Positions 25,604 through 34,557 of a stretch of 44,291 bases of DNA are shown here, one piece after another. The stretch covers positions 1 to 44,291 of the forward strand of contig DYPH01000038.1 of assembly GCA_020720045.1 (NCBI GenBank), written 5' to 3'. How positions within the stretch are numbered: the stretch's first letter is position 1; each line of letters begins with the position of its first letter. Origin of the DNA: Sorangium cellulosum (GTDB lineage: Bacteria; Myxococcota_A; Polyangia; Polyangiales; Polyangiaceae). The position numbers and the translations under genes were made by a program. The notes under the pieces were generated by a model. The model had not been told where the DNA came from and made no database searches. It saw only the letters and a program-made list of their open reading frames with translations.

Positions 25604-27700
25604 TCAGAGGCACTTCTTGGGCTGTTTCCAGCACTTCGGAGCGATCTTCAGGACGAGCTGCCCGTCGCGGACCGTGTTCCAGTAGATGGCATTGTCGTCG
25701 GCGCGAACGGTCCGGAGGGGGCGTGAGCCGACCGCCTTCCCGATCTCCTGCCAGTCCCCCCCCGCCTTCGGGATGGCGAGGATACGGTCGGCACGCGTGA
25801 GCGGATCGGGCGAGCCCCCCTCGATCGGAAAGTAGAGATAATCCTGATCGAGGATGAGGCTTCGCTGGGCGCCTTGAAGGAGCCCATCAAGGGTGAAAGG
25901 AGTCGCGTTGAGGACGGCTCCGAGCTCCGTCGCGGGGGTCGCCGCGTCTACGCGGACGATCGCGCTGTGCGTGACCCCGCCGACGGTGGCATAGACGGTC
26001 GGGAGCGTGCCCGCCGGATGGTCGACGACCATGGAGCGAACCAGGCCATCTACCGTCGCGAACGGAACGATTTCCGCGCTTCCCGGCGTGAAGCGCCCCA
26101 CCTTCGACTGAAAGGTCGTTCCACACGCGACGTAGATGTCCTTCCCGTCGGCGGCAATCGCCGAACATGCGCCGGGCGAGTGGGCAATTTCTTTCGCGCG
26201 GATCGCCTTGACGGCCGGATCGTAGGTGAGTTCGTAGAAGCTCGGCACAAGCGCCGACGTCGTCCCACCGAAGGGAATCCCTGTCGCGTAGGCAAGGAAG
26301 TTTGCCCCCCCTTGAAGAATGGCGGCGTCCAAAACAGCGAGACTGTCTTTGCCCGTTGCCGAGAACAAGGTCGCTGAACCAATGTCCGGACCTACGACGG
26401 CGAACGCCCCCTGCTTAATGACGGCGTCATAACCGCCGTAAAGGAAGGTGGTCCCCACGGAATCGACGAACAACCGCGCGCTCGACCCCGAGATATTCAA
26501 AAGCGGGGTATCGTCGCCGATATTCACCCCGTCGGGCTCGGCAACGAACACCGGCTTTCCAGCGGCGATGACGAAATCGTTGAGCGCCGTACCTAGTAGA
26601 TCTCCTCCCGGCTCTTCCTCCACGGCCGGTCCAACCAGCGCGGCCGGAGGAACGACGTTCGGGTCTGGTGCGTTTGCCTGCGCAGTTACATCGGGCGAAC
26701 AGAGCGGAGTTTCACGCGTTTTCGGCTGGCAGCCATAGCCCACAACGACGTCGGCGAGGAGCTCCCGCTTCTGTTGGAGAACGTCACGAAATCCCGGTCT
26801 GAGCGTGATGACCTGAGGATCCGCTGGATCGATGTAGTAAGCCCCTTTCGGGATGTCCCGCTGGCCTTCCGTCGGGGCAGAACCTCGATTGAGGACGACG
26901 AAGCAATCGGCACCTTTGCACATCGACTTTTGCGCGCCTGCGCTCGTCGGTGGGCGCTTTCGCCGCACCGCAAAGTTTACGCGGTCAAGATCGACGCCTT
27001 GGGGAAAACGGATGGAAACCTCCTCCTTGTCGTTCAAGGTCAAGGCGACGCCGTCCCCCAGAGAGACACGACGCGTCTCAAAGCAGGCCTGAAAGTCAAA
27101 ACACTTATTGTCGCCAAAGACGAGACCGTCGCTGTACTTTTGAAGGGTCTTGACATCGACGACTTGGGGGACGCACTCGCCGTAGACGCTGGTCTCCCCA
27201 TCCGGGCAGAGAGCGCCTTTGATGGCGAGGGGGTTCCCGAGTTTGCCGGCTGGGGTGAGCACGGGGTCGACGGACGTCGGGCTCGCCTCCGAGAGACTCC
27301 CGCTCGCAGATCCCCAGTCGAGGTAAGAAAGATCGACGGGCAAGAGCGCGAAGTCGGTCTCGGGGAGCGTCGTCGTGATCGATCGGAGAACTTGCGCCTT
27401 GTCGTCTTTGTAGGCGACGACCCGAATCGTAACGCTGGCAAGATTGTAGCTGTCGCCGCGCGCCACCGTGATGGTCGATGGAAAGCGAATATTGTCCCCT
27501 TCGATGACGCCGTAGATCGACTGGAGCACGCTCCCGGTGGCGGTGTCGGTCACGTCCAGCGAAACGCTCGTCACGTCGTCCGGCAGGGCCATGTCGGTCT
27601 GAAGGGCCACGATAATGCCGCTCGCCGGGTCTTTGGCACAGGCGGCAGTCGCAAGAGCGATCGCGAGCGGGAGGGCGATCAGGGCACGGTAACGGGACAT
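25604..27700 (-). CDS. Large uncharacterised lipoprotein with propeller-like C-terminus
   Basis: A 698-residue protein with a lipoprotein signal (ALATAAC, Cys21). Residues about 25-335 are paralogous to the neighbouring 382-residue lipoprotein, including paired Cys motifs (CFDFQACF, CKGADCFVVLN, ETPLCSP). A Pro/Asp-rich linker follows. Residues about 370-690 contain repeated short beta-type units with Gly and aromatic endings (TFLYGGYDAVI, KDIYVACGTTF, LPTVYATVGG, DYLYFPIEGG, NAIYWNTVRDG), which look like blades of a beta-propeller. It is expected to be surface or periplasmic. There is no enzyme motif. It is the first gene of the tandem pair; the 190-bp gap upstream holds its promoter and the emrB terminator. 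Confidence 0.75.
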   Translation of the reverse strand: MSRYRALIALPLAIALATAACAKDPASGIIVALQTDMALPDDVTSVSLDVTDTATGSVLQSIYGVIEGDNIRFPSTITVARGDSYNLASVTIRVVAYKDDKAQVLRSITTTLPETDFALLPVDLSYLDWGSASGSLSEASPTSVDPVLTPAGKLGNPLAIKGALCPDGETSVYGECVPQVVDVKTLQKYSDGLVFGDNKCFDFQACFETRRVSLGDGVALTLNDKEEVSIRFPQGVDLDRVNFAVRRKRPPTSAGAQKSMCKGADCFVVLNRGSAPTEGQRDIPKGAYYIDPADPQVITLRPGFRDVLQQKRELLADVVVGYGCQPKTRETPLCSPDVTAQANAPDPNVVPPAALVGPAVEEEPGGDLLGTALNDFVIAAGKPVFVAEPDGVNIGDDTPLLNISGSSARLFVDSVGTTFLYGGYDAVIKQGAFAVVGPDIGSATLFSATGKDSLAVLDAAILQGGANFLAYATGIPFGGTTSALVPSFYELTYDPAVKAIRAKEIAHSPGACSAIAADGKDIYVACGTTFQSKVGRFTPGSAEIVPFATVDGLVRSMVVDHPAGTLPTVYATVGGVTHSAIVRVDAATPATELGAVLNATPFTLDGLLQGAQRSLILDQDYLYFPIEGGSPDPLTRADRILAIPKAGGDWQEIGKAVGSRPLRTVRADDNAIYWNTVRDGQLVLKIAPKCWKQPKKCL

Positions 27701-27822
27701 AGAAGCCTCCGGACAGGGGAAGAATCGCGCGGAGCGGTCGAACTTCTTAAGGAACTCCGGCGAAGCCCCTCAGTGTGACCGGAAGCGCGGCACCGGTAAA
27801 GGGGGAAGCCTCAAAACGCAAA

Positions 27823-27841
27823 AAGGGGGCCCCTGGCCCTT
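27823..27841 (-). terminator. Probable terminator after emrB
   Basis: On the minus strand AAGGGCC-AGG-GGCCCCCTTTTTGCGTTTT forms a short GC stem (one bulge) with a T-rich tail, about 50 bp downstream of the emrB stop. Confidence 0.5.
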
Positions 27842-27890
27842 CCCCTCCCGGCTCGGCAATGCCTCAAACGCCGCGCACGGCTACGCACGC

Positions 27891-29438
27891 TCAGTGGGCC
27901 GCAGAGGTGTCGACCGGTCCCTTCGGCTTTTCGAGCATCAAGAGCAAGAGAAGACCGAGCGCAACCGACGCAGCCACAATCTCGAAGCAGCCCGAAAACG
28001 ATTTCACCATCGCCTGAGTGACAACCTTCCCCTTCAGCGCCATTTCAGGAACGAGATCTCGCTGAAACGTCTGCGAACCGAGAGCGCCGCGGATCGTACG
28101 ATACTGATCCAGCGCGACGGGATTGTATGGATTGATCTGCTCGGACAAGTAGCTCGAATTTCGCTTGATACCGTCGGTAACGAACATCCCCATGAGGGCC
28201 GTTCCAATCGACCCACCAAGCTCACGAGTCAGATTAAAGAGACCGGTCGCGTTGCCGCGTTTTTCCGCGGGCACCCCGGAGAGTGCCGCGACCGTCACCG
28301 GGATAAAGATAAATCCAAGTCCCGCACTTCGCACAAAATTTGGGCGAACGAGGTCCCAAAAGCCGGCCGCGGGAGTGAGCTTGGACGCAAGGAATTGACT
28401 GCCTGCCACGACAAAGATTCCAAGCGCCAAAAGCGCCCGCGGATCAAATCGACTTCCAAAACGCCCAATGAGCGGCATGAGGAGGACGGAAACAGCACCG
28501 GCGACAAGAAAAATCTTTCCTGTATCAAGCGCCGTATACCTCATTACAGATCCAGCAAACAAAGAGAACAGATAGCTACCGGAAAAGAGCGCAAATCCGG
28601 TTAAGAAGTTTAGCCCAGTACCCGCTGCGTAGCTTCGAACGAGAAAGATCCGCAGGTCTACGACAGGGTTCTCGGTCTCGAGCTCGTGAACAACAAACGT
28701 GATGAGCGCGATGGCTCCAACGACGGCCGCGATCGCAATTTCCTTGCTTTCGAGCCAACCTTCCCGATTTCCCTCCTCAAGAACGTACTGAATCGACGGC
28801 ATCGCGACTGCGAGCAACGCGATGCCAAAGCGGTCGATCGGTGCGTTCTTTGGCGGCTCAAAGCCGGGCTGCTCGACGAATCGAAAGATGAGGTAAATCG
28901 CGAGCGCGCCGATCGGTACGTTGACCAGGAAAATCCAATGCCAATCGAACCACTCGATGAGGTACCCGCCAATCGTTGGCCCAAGAAGGGGTCCCGTAAT
29001 CGCTGCAAGGCCAAAGAGACCCCCGGCCATTCCGTGTTCTTTCGCGGGGTACCGCGCAAAGAGAATCGTCTGCGCCGTCGGAATGATTGCCCCGCCACCT
29101 AATCCCTGGAGGATTCGGAAAACGACCAGCGATGGCAGATTCCAAGCGGTCCCGCACAGGGCGGATGCAATGGTAAACAGGGCGACACTTGCGGCAAAGT
29201 ATTTCTTGTAGCCGAAGCGCTTCTGGAACCAGCCTGTCATCGGAATAATGACGATATTCGCCATCATGTACCCGGTAGAAACCCAGCCAATTTGGTCAAT
29301 TGGTGTACCGAAGCTGGCACGGATGTCCGAGAGGGCGACGTTTACAATCGTGATATCAATCATCGCCATCAAGGCAGTGACCATGACGACCGCGGTAATC
29401 CCCGCCTTGGATCCCGTAACTTCTGTCTGCTGGCTCAT
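27891..29438 (-). CDS. emrB: DHA2-family (14-TM) MFS efflux transporter
   Basis: A 515-residue inner-membrane drug/proton antiporter of the EmrB/QacA group. TM1 carries ALMAMIDITIVNVALSDI (motif D1 of the 14-span drug exporters). GWFQKRFGYKKYF is MFS motif A. LAAITGPLLGPTIGGYL is antiporter motif C. EEGNREGWL is typical of the EmrB branch. With EmrA upstream and an outer-membrane channel it would export hydrophobic toxic compounds. No TolC homologue is in the window. The ATG at 29438 has GGAG 8 nt upstream. It follows emrA by 49 bp, so the two form an operon. Confidence 0.93.
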   Translation of the reverse strand: MSQQTEVTGSKAGITAVVMVTALMAMIDITIVNVALSDIRASFGTPIDQIGWVSTGYMMANIVIIPMTGWFQKRFGYKKYFAASVALFTIASALCGTAWNLPSLVVFRILQGLGGGAIIPTAQTILFARYPAKEHGMAGGLFGLAAITGPLLGPTIGGYLIEWFDWHWIFLVNVPIGALAIYLIFRFVEQPGFEPPKNAPIDRFGIALLAVAMPSIQYVLEEGNREGWLESKEIAIAAVVGAIALITFVVHELETENPVVDLRIFLVRSYAAGTGLNFLTGFALFSGSYLFSLFAGSVMRYTALDTGKIFLVAGAVSVLLMPLIGRFGSRFDPRALLALGIFVVAGSQFLASKLTPAAGFWDLVRPNFVRSAGLGFIFIPVTVAALSGVPAEKRGNATGLFNLTRELGGSIGTALMGMFVTDGIKRNSSYLSEQINPYNPVALDQYRTIRGALGSQTFQRDLVPEMALKGKVVTQAMVKSFSGCFEIVAASVALGLLLLLMLEKPKGPVDTSAAH

Positions 29439-29487
29439 CGAAGGTCTCCAAGAACTGCCGCGCGTTGCGCATCACTCGGCCCGAGAA

Positions 29488-30708
29488 TCACTTCGTTCGA
29501 ACGACAGCCTTTACGCTCATTCCCGGTCGCAGTGTCGCACCGACGTCGCCATCAAAACGGATGAGCACGGGCACGCGCTGAACGACTTTGGTAAAATTTC
29601 CCGAGGCGTTGTCCGGTGGCAAGAGCGAGAAGCGCGAGCCGGTCCCTGCCGCAAGGCTCTCCACGTGCGCCGAGAACGAGCGCCCCGGGAAGGCATCCAC
29701 AGCGACTTCGACGCTTTGGCCCTCATGCATCTCCGCGATTTGGTCCTCTTTGTAATTTGCGACAACCCAAACGTCATTCGTGGGCACGATTGCAAAAAGC
29801 GGGCGGTCCGGCGAGACAAGCTGGCCGACTTCTACGTTTCGACGGGCAATGGCCCCATCGGAGGGCGCAACAACCTTCGTATAGCTCAGATTCAGCTCCG
29901 CCTGATCGAGTGCCGCCTGCGCCTGCTCCACGCGCGCCGTTGCTAATTCTACCTGCGCTTTCGCCACTTCAACCTGCTCGGGGCCGGCGTTGGCGGCCAA
30001 GAGCCGACCGCGTGCGCTCTCCACCGTCCCTGCCGAATTTGAGACGTTTGCTTGCGCAGCAATTAGACGCGAACGTGCCTGAGTCAATAAGGCTTCTGCT
30101 TGGTCGTGCGCGGCGCTCTTTGCATCATAGTCAGCTTTTGATACCGCTCCTTGACCAAAAAGCTTGTCGCTGCGCTCGAACTCGGAACGCGCGAGCTTCG
30201 CGCGGGCCTCCGCGGCGAGGATGTCGGCCTTCGCCTGCTCAATGCTTGCAAGCGTCGTCCCCGCAACGGCCGAGGCTTGGGCAACCCCCCCTTTTGCGAC
30301 GGAAAGATTCGACGCGACGGAGGCCTCGGTCACGTTGCTTTGTGTCTGCGCGGCCCGAAGGCTCGCCTTTGCGGCGGCGAGGTCGGCCTTCGCGGCGCGG
30401 AGGCGGACTTGGTAATCCCGATCGTCGAGCTCCACAAGAACATCGCCGACTTTGACGACCTGATTGTCCTTCACGAGGACGTTCTTGACCGGCGCAACCA
30501 CGCGCGGCGCGACGCTGGCAACACGCCCTTCCACGAAGGCGTCATCGGTCGTCTCCTTACCCCGACCAAGCGCCCACAGCGCCCCTCCTCCCACGATTGC
30601 GACCGCCGCAAGTGCGGGCAGGATTTTCTTCGCCCGCCCCTGCTTCGCGACGGGGGCGGCGGGGGCTTCGGAAGCGGGAGAAAGCGGCTGGTCTGCGACA
30701 GTGGCCAT
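29488..30708 (-). CDS. emrA: EmrA/HlyD-type membrane fusion protein
   Basis: A 406-residue periplasmic adaptor. It has a short cytoplasmic N-terminus, one membrane anchor (about 29-47, [20 protein letters not shown]), then [38 protein letters not shown] (lipoyl half-motif with the EmrA TDDA signature). A long Ala-rich alpha-helical hairpin spans about 95-250. The second lipoyl half is [29 protein letters not shown], followed by a beta-barrel domain. It bridges EmrB to an outer-membrane factor. The ATG at 30708 has GGGGAG immediately upstream. It is divergent from the large sigma-54-type regulator, which is the obvious candidate controller. Confidence 0.92.
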   Translation of the reverse strand: MATVADQPLSPASEAPAAPVAKQGRAKKILPALAAVAIVGGGALWALGRGKETTDDAFVEGRVASVAPRVVAPVKNVLVKDNQVVKVGDVLVELDDRDYQVRLRAAKADLAAAKASLRAAQTQSNVTEASVASNLSVAKGGVAQASAVAGTTLASIEQAKADILAAEARAKLARSEFERSDKLFGQGAVSKADYDAKSAAHDQAEALLTQARSRLIAAQANVSNSAGTVESARGRLLAANAGPEQVEVAKAQVELATARVEQAQAALDQAELNLSYTKVVAPSDGAIARRNVEVGQLVSPDRPLFAIVPTNDVWVVANYKEDQIAEMHEGQSVEVAVDAFPGRSFSAHVESLAAGTGSRFSLLPPDNASGNFTKVVQRVPVLIRFDGDVGATLRPGMSVKAVVRTK

Positions 30709-30772
30709 GCTCCCCGCTTTGCGCCTTCTGTGCCAACCGCTCCCGAGGCGCCCCCGCGAAGCCAATACGTTG

Positions 30773-30800
30773 ATTTTAAAACACTTGTCGACCAACAAGT
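30773..30800 (-). promoter_or_regulatory. Candidate emrAB promoter/operator
   Basis: A palindrome ACTTGT-N6-ACAAGT lies at 30783-30800, directly upstream (minus direction) of a TAAAAT -10-like hexamer at 30773-30778, about 65-90 bp before the emrA start. A regulator bound here would cover the promoter upstream of the -10. Which protein binds is unknown; the divergent regulator or an unlinked repressor are options. Confidence 0.4.
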
Positions 30801-30903
30801 AGGTTCATCGCGCGGGAGAACGAGCGTGCGCTGCGACGAATCGGTAGGCAAATCGGATGACACCCGGTTGCTTCCGGATGTATTCCGTCTTCTTCCAACG
30901 CCG

Positions 30904-33900
30904 ATGGATGTTCTTCCGATGCCCCCCGACGAGCCGCATTCGGCGGCGGCGATCCGCGCACTCCGTGGTGAACGAAGCCGCGCCCACTTCGCACGCCTCG
31001 TCGGCGTGACCCCGAATACCGTGTACCGGTGGGAGCTCCCAGAGGGCGCGAAAGAGGCACGACGCCCCCGAGCCGGGGATCGCGCGCAGCTGGCCCGCCT
31101 CGCGCAGGCATCGACGGAGAGCGCGCGGCTTGAACCCTCCGGCCACGAACGCGATCGCTGGTCGGTAGAGGTAGCTCCCGAGCTTTCGGCGATGGAAGCT
31201 CGCATTTTACGGCTCTTTTCCGCCGATCACGAAGGTGCCTACGCAGAGCTGCTCGGTGTGCTTGGGACGCCCCTTGCTCGCGCCGAAGGGGCGCTGGCCT
31301 CGGCAGGACTCAGTCTCCACGCAGCACTCCGCCATTTCGACGGGGAGCGCGCGCTCGTCGCGCTCGCACCGGCGCTCCGTGTAGCGCTCGAGCCGGAGGC
31401 CCACCTTTCAAGCGGCGCCAGCATCGTGGGCGAGTGGACCTTCGGTGCCGCGGCTGTCCTGCATGCGCTCCCGCAGAAAAGACTTTTTGATCTCAGTAAG
31501 TTGCAGGACTTTGCGGCCAACGCTGTGCGCGCAGCGGACGTGCATGGCGGCTCCGTGGGGCGTCTCCTTGCCGCGAGCGCCTTGAATGCGGCGGCGGCAA
31601 CGGTCGGCGACGAAGCGCTGGCCGAGCGGGCCTTCCGCCTGCTCCCGCGGGTATCACGCGGCGCACTCCCGGAACTGCTCTCCGCCCATCTCGATGAAAT
31701 ACATGCCTTTCGCATGCTTCTCCGCGGCGAGATGACGGCGGCGCGTTCCCACCTTGAGGCGGTCGCCGAAGCGGCCGAGCGCCTCAAATGTCGTCCCCTT
31801 GAAGCACGTGCCCTCGGGTGCCTCGCGGTGCGGCATCTCGACGACCTCGCCGACCCAGAAACGGCCCTCGCGATCGCTGCCCGGTCTCGTCGAGCCGCGG
31901 AGCGTGGGCGCTTAGGCGGCGGAATTCACGATGCTTTTTCGACACGCGCGGAGCTTGAAGCGCTGCTTCGCCGTGGCGCTGTGGACGATGCAGTCGCGCG
32001 GCTGGGGGCGCTCGATCGCGCGACGGAGGAGACGGGGTTCCCGCCGTTCCCTGCGCTAACCGCAGTCGCCCGCGTCCTGCTGTTTGCCGGACGCTACGAC
32101 GACCTCGAGAGCCGCGCGAGTGCGCTCCGTGGAGGGCCCTCCGAAGGGACTTCAATCCCACGTTCCACGGATTTCAATTCAAGCTTCGACGCAATTATTC
32201 CGATTGCTGACGCCTACGCGACCTATTTCGAAGCGCTCGCCATCTACGGCCGCGGAGGCGGTTCGTCGCTCCTCCTGGCGACATTTGTCGAAGCGGAGGC
32301 GAAGGCGGGGCGCTGGCGCCTTTTGCGAAGAGATGTCCTGGTTTATGGAACAGGCGCCCTCCTCGCGTGCGGCCGATTTGATGAAGGGGAACAGTCGCTA
32401 CGCCGCACACAGCGCCTCCTCGATCGCCTCCCGTCGCCATGGGCAATCGCCCATTCGCGACGGCTGGAGGGGACTGTTTTGGCCGCTCGCGGGGACTGGA
32501 TCTCCGCAAGAACGCACATTGAAGCGGCGATCGCCGCCTTCGAGGTCGCGAGGGATTCCGTCGATGCGACCCTCGCACGCTGGTTGTTCGCTTCACGGGC
32601 TGCGATGAACGGCGAGGTGCTTACCGGCGACGCCTCCCTCGAAGCCCGTCGTGCCGCCTTTCTGCCGATGGGACTCGTGCTCCCGGCGACCGTCGAAGCG
32701 GGCCTCGCGCGCCAGCAGCGGCTTCACGATGCGCGCCTGCGCGGCGGCGACGGAAGTTCCCCCCAACTGCCGACGAGCACGCATCGCTTCACCGCAGCGC
32801 GCCTGGTCGTCCCCGTTTCGCGGCTCACGGTACGCGGGGGAGACCGGCGGCTGATCGAGCGCGAACTCCTCGCTGTTCTTGGAGATTTGCTCGCGCCGCG
32901 CGTCTTCCGAATCGAGGAGATCGACTCCGCTGGGGCGGCGGTCGCAGGCCACGGAGCCCCTCTCCCGGCACTCGCATCGTGGGTAGAATTCGGTGACGGG
33001 ACCGGGCGCCGGATGCGGATCGGGACGGCAGGCGTCGTGGAAGACGACACCCGTGCCGCCATGACGGTCCTCGCTCATGTGGCATCGCTGGCGCTGGAGG
33101 TCGCAACGGTGCGCGGACTCGGCATCGAGCACGTCGGAGAGAGCCGCCGGCGCCTCGCGACAGCGGCGGAGGACGATGAGAGCGACTACGAGGCGCTTCC
33201 ATCTGAATTCATAGCGTTTTCCTCCGCCATGCGGAAGCTCCGCAAGGAAGTGACGACCGTCGCGACGTCCAAGGCGACCGTCGTTGTCACCGGTGAATCG
33301 GGCAGCGGAAAGGAAGTCGTCGCGAGGGCCCTCCACACCGCTTCGCCGCGAAAAACGCGCCCGTTCGTGACCTTCAACTGCGCGACGGTCCCGCGCGACC
33401 TCTTCGAAGGGCAGCTCTTCGGCTTCAAGCGCGGGGCATTCACGGGGGCGACCGCCGACCACGCCGGCGTGATCCGCACCGCCGACCGCGGAACTTTGTT
33501 CCTCGACGAGATCGGCGAACTGCCGCTCGACGTACAGCCCAAGCTACTGCGATTCCTAGAGAATCAAGAGATCGTCCCCCTGGGCTCGGCCCGGGCGATC
33601 CCCGTCGACGTTCGCGTCGTCGCCGCGACCCACCGGGATCTTGGCGCGCTCGTCCGTGCCGGCGCCTTTCGAGAGGACCTCTTCTTCCGCCTTCAAGTCG
33701 TCGCGCTGTCGGTGCCGCCGCTCCGCGAGCGACGGGAAGACATCCTTCCCCTCGCACGTCATTTTCTAGAGCGATTTGGAGGACATGAACACCCTGTTCT
33801 TCTCACCGACGACGCAGCTACGCGGCTCCTCGCCCATCGCTACACGGGAAACGTCCGCGAACTGCGGAACATCGTGGAGCGGACGCTCGCCCACGCACCG

Positions 33901-33966
33901 GAGATGACGGTCCTTCGCGCCGACGCGCTCCGCATGGATCTGGAGCGCGATCGCGAGCGGGAATAA
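30904..33966 (+). CDS. Xre-HTH/TPR-like/sigma-54 AAA+ regulator
   Basis: A 1020-residue regulator with unusual architecture. Residues about 12-66 form an Xre-like HTH ([21 protein letters not shown]). Residues about 90-600 are Ala/Leu/Arg-rich helical repeats resembling TPR/MalT-type arrays. About 600-760 may be a GAF-like sensory segment. The AAA+ domain follows: Walker A GESGSGKE (797-804), the sigma-54 contact loop GAFTGA (844-849), Walker [11 protein letters not shown] (Asp868-Glu869), then [19 protein letters not shown] and [14 protein letters not shown]. The protein ends about 20 residues after the lid and lacks the usual C-terminal Fis-type HTH, so DNA binding must come from the N-terminal HTH. 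The start at 30904 is uncertain (ATG also at 30919). It is divergent from emrAB. Confidence 0.88.
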   Translation: MDVLPMPPDEPHSAAAIRALRGERSRAHFARLVGVTPNTVYRWELPEGAKEARRPRAGDRAQLARLAQASTESARLEPSGHERDRWSVEVAPELSAMEARILRLFSADHEGAYAELLGVLGTPLARAEGALASAGLSLHAALRHFDGERALVALAPALRVALEPEAHLSSGASIVGEWTFGAAAVLHALPQKRLFDLSKLQDFAANAVRAADVHGGSVGRLLAASALNAAAATVGDEALAERAFRLLPRVSRGALPELLSAHLDEIHAFRMLLRGEMTAARSHLEAVAEAAERLKCRPLEARALGCLAVRHLDDLADPETALAIAARSRRAAERGRLGGGIHDAFSTRAELEALLRRGAVDDAVARLGALDRATEETGFPPFPALTAVARVLLFAGRYDDLESRASALRGGPSEGTSIPRSTDFNSSFDAIIPIADAYATYFEALAIYGRGGGSSLLLATFVEAEAKAGRWRLLRRDVLVYGTGALLACGRFDEGEQSLRRTQRLLDRLPSPWAIAHSRRLEGTVLAARGDWISARTHIEAAIAAFEVARDSVDATLARWLFASRAAMNGEVLTGDASLEARRAAFLPMGLVLPATVEAGLARQQRLHDARLRGGDGSSPQLPTSTHRFTAARLVVPVSRLTVRGGDRRLIERELLAVLGDLLAPRVFRIEEIDSAGAAVAGHGAPLPALASWVEFGDGTGRRMRIGTAGVVEDDTRAAMTVLAHVASLALEVATVRGLGIEHVGESRRRLATAAEDDESDYEALPSEFIAFSSAMRKLRKEVTTVATSKATVVVTGESGSGKEVVARALHTASPRKTRPFVTFNCATVPRDLFEGQLFGFKRGAFTGATADHAGVIRTADRGTLFLDEIGELPLDVQPKLLRFLENQEIVPLGSARAIPVDVRVVAATHRDLGALVRAGAFREDLFFRLQVVALSVPPLRERREDILPLARHFLERFGGHEHPVLLTDDAATRLLAHRYTGNVRELRNIVERTLAHAPEMTVLRADALRMDLERDRERE

Positions 33967-33987
33967 TCTTTGCTAACGAGGTGCGTC

Positions 33988-34464
33988 ATGAGCGGCACCC
34001 ACTTCCCCGTCGTCGTCCGAATCCCCGTTGCTTGGGGGGATATGGACGCGTTTCAACACGTAAACAATACCGTCTATCTCCGCTGGTTCCAGGAGGCACG
34101 AATCGTCTATCTCGACGCGGGCGAGATGGCTTGGCGAGACATTTCCCAGAAAGTTGGTCCGATTCAAGCGACCGCTCAGATTCGCTACCTCGCGCCGGTC
34201 ACCTACCCCGACTTTGTGCACGTGCGGGTTGGAGTCGCGACGCTCGGGACCACCTCGATGGTGATGAAGTACACGATCCATTCAGAGCAGCGGAACGCGC
34301 TCGTCGCCGACGGCGAAACCGTTATTGTCATGTACGACTACGCGAAGGGCGAAAAGGCGCCAATTCCGGAGGACATTCGCGCGGCGGTTCTGCGGATCGA
34401 GGCACGCGAGACGGACGCACTGCGCGTCGGATTCAACCAGGCTGAACACCCCGCGGGAGCCTAG
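33988..34464 (+). CDS. Hotdog-fold acyl-CoA thioesterase (YbgC/4HBT type)
   Basis: A 158-residue single hotdog domain. VAWGDMDAFQHVNNTVYLRWFQEARI carries the catalytic Asp of the 4-hydroxybenzoyl-CoA thioesterase/YbgC group (consensus W-x-D-x-D-x-x-x-H-V-N-N). Such enzymes hydrolyse acyl-CoA or acyl-ACP thioesters; the chain-length preference is unknown. The ATG at 33988 has GAGG 8 nt upstream. A TTG at 33970 would add six residues. It lies 21 bp after the large regulator on the same strand, so it may be read from that transcript. Confidence 0.9.
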   Translation: MSGTHFPVVVRIPVAWGDMDAFQHVNNTVYLRWFQEARIVYLDAGEMAWRDISQKVGPIQATAQIRYLAPVTYPDFVHVRVGVATLGTTSMVMKYTIHSEQRNALVADGETVIVMYDYAKGEKAPIPEDIRAAVLRIEARETDALRVGFNQAEHPAGA

Positions 34465-34557
34465 AACCCCCGTCGACCGCCTGGACCCCCACGCAAAGGG
34501 CGCCGCAATCGCGTCGGTGCGCTTGTTTCCGCCGACAGAGCCAAATAGCATCGCGGG

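Noticed and set aside
30151-30903. An N-terminal extension of the large regulator by 251 codons
   Set aside because: It would be antisense to emrA and to its promoter region, and the Xre-like HTH begins right after the ATG at 30904.
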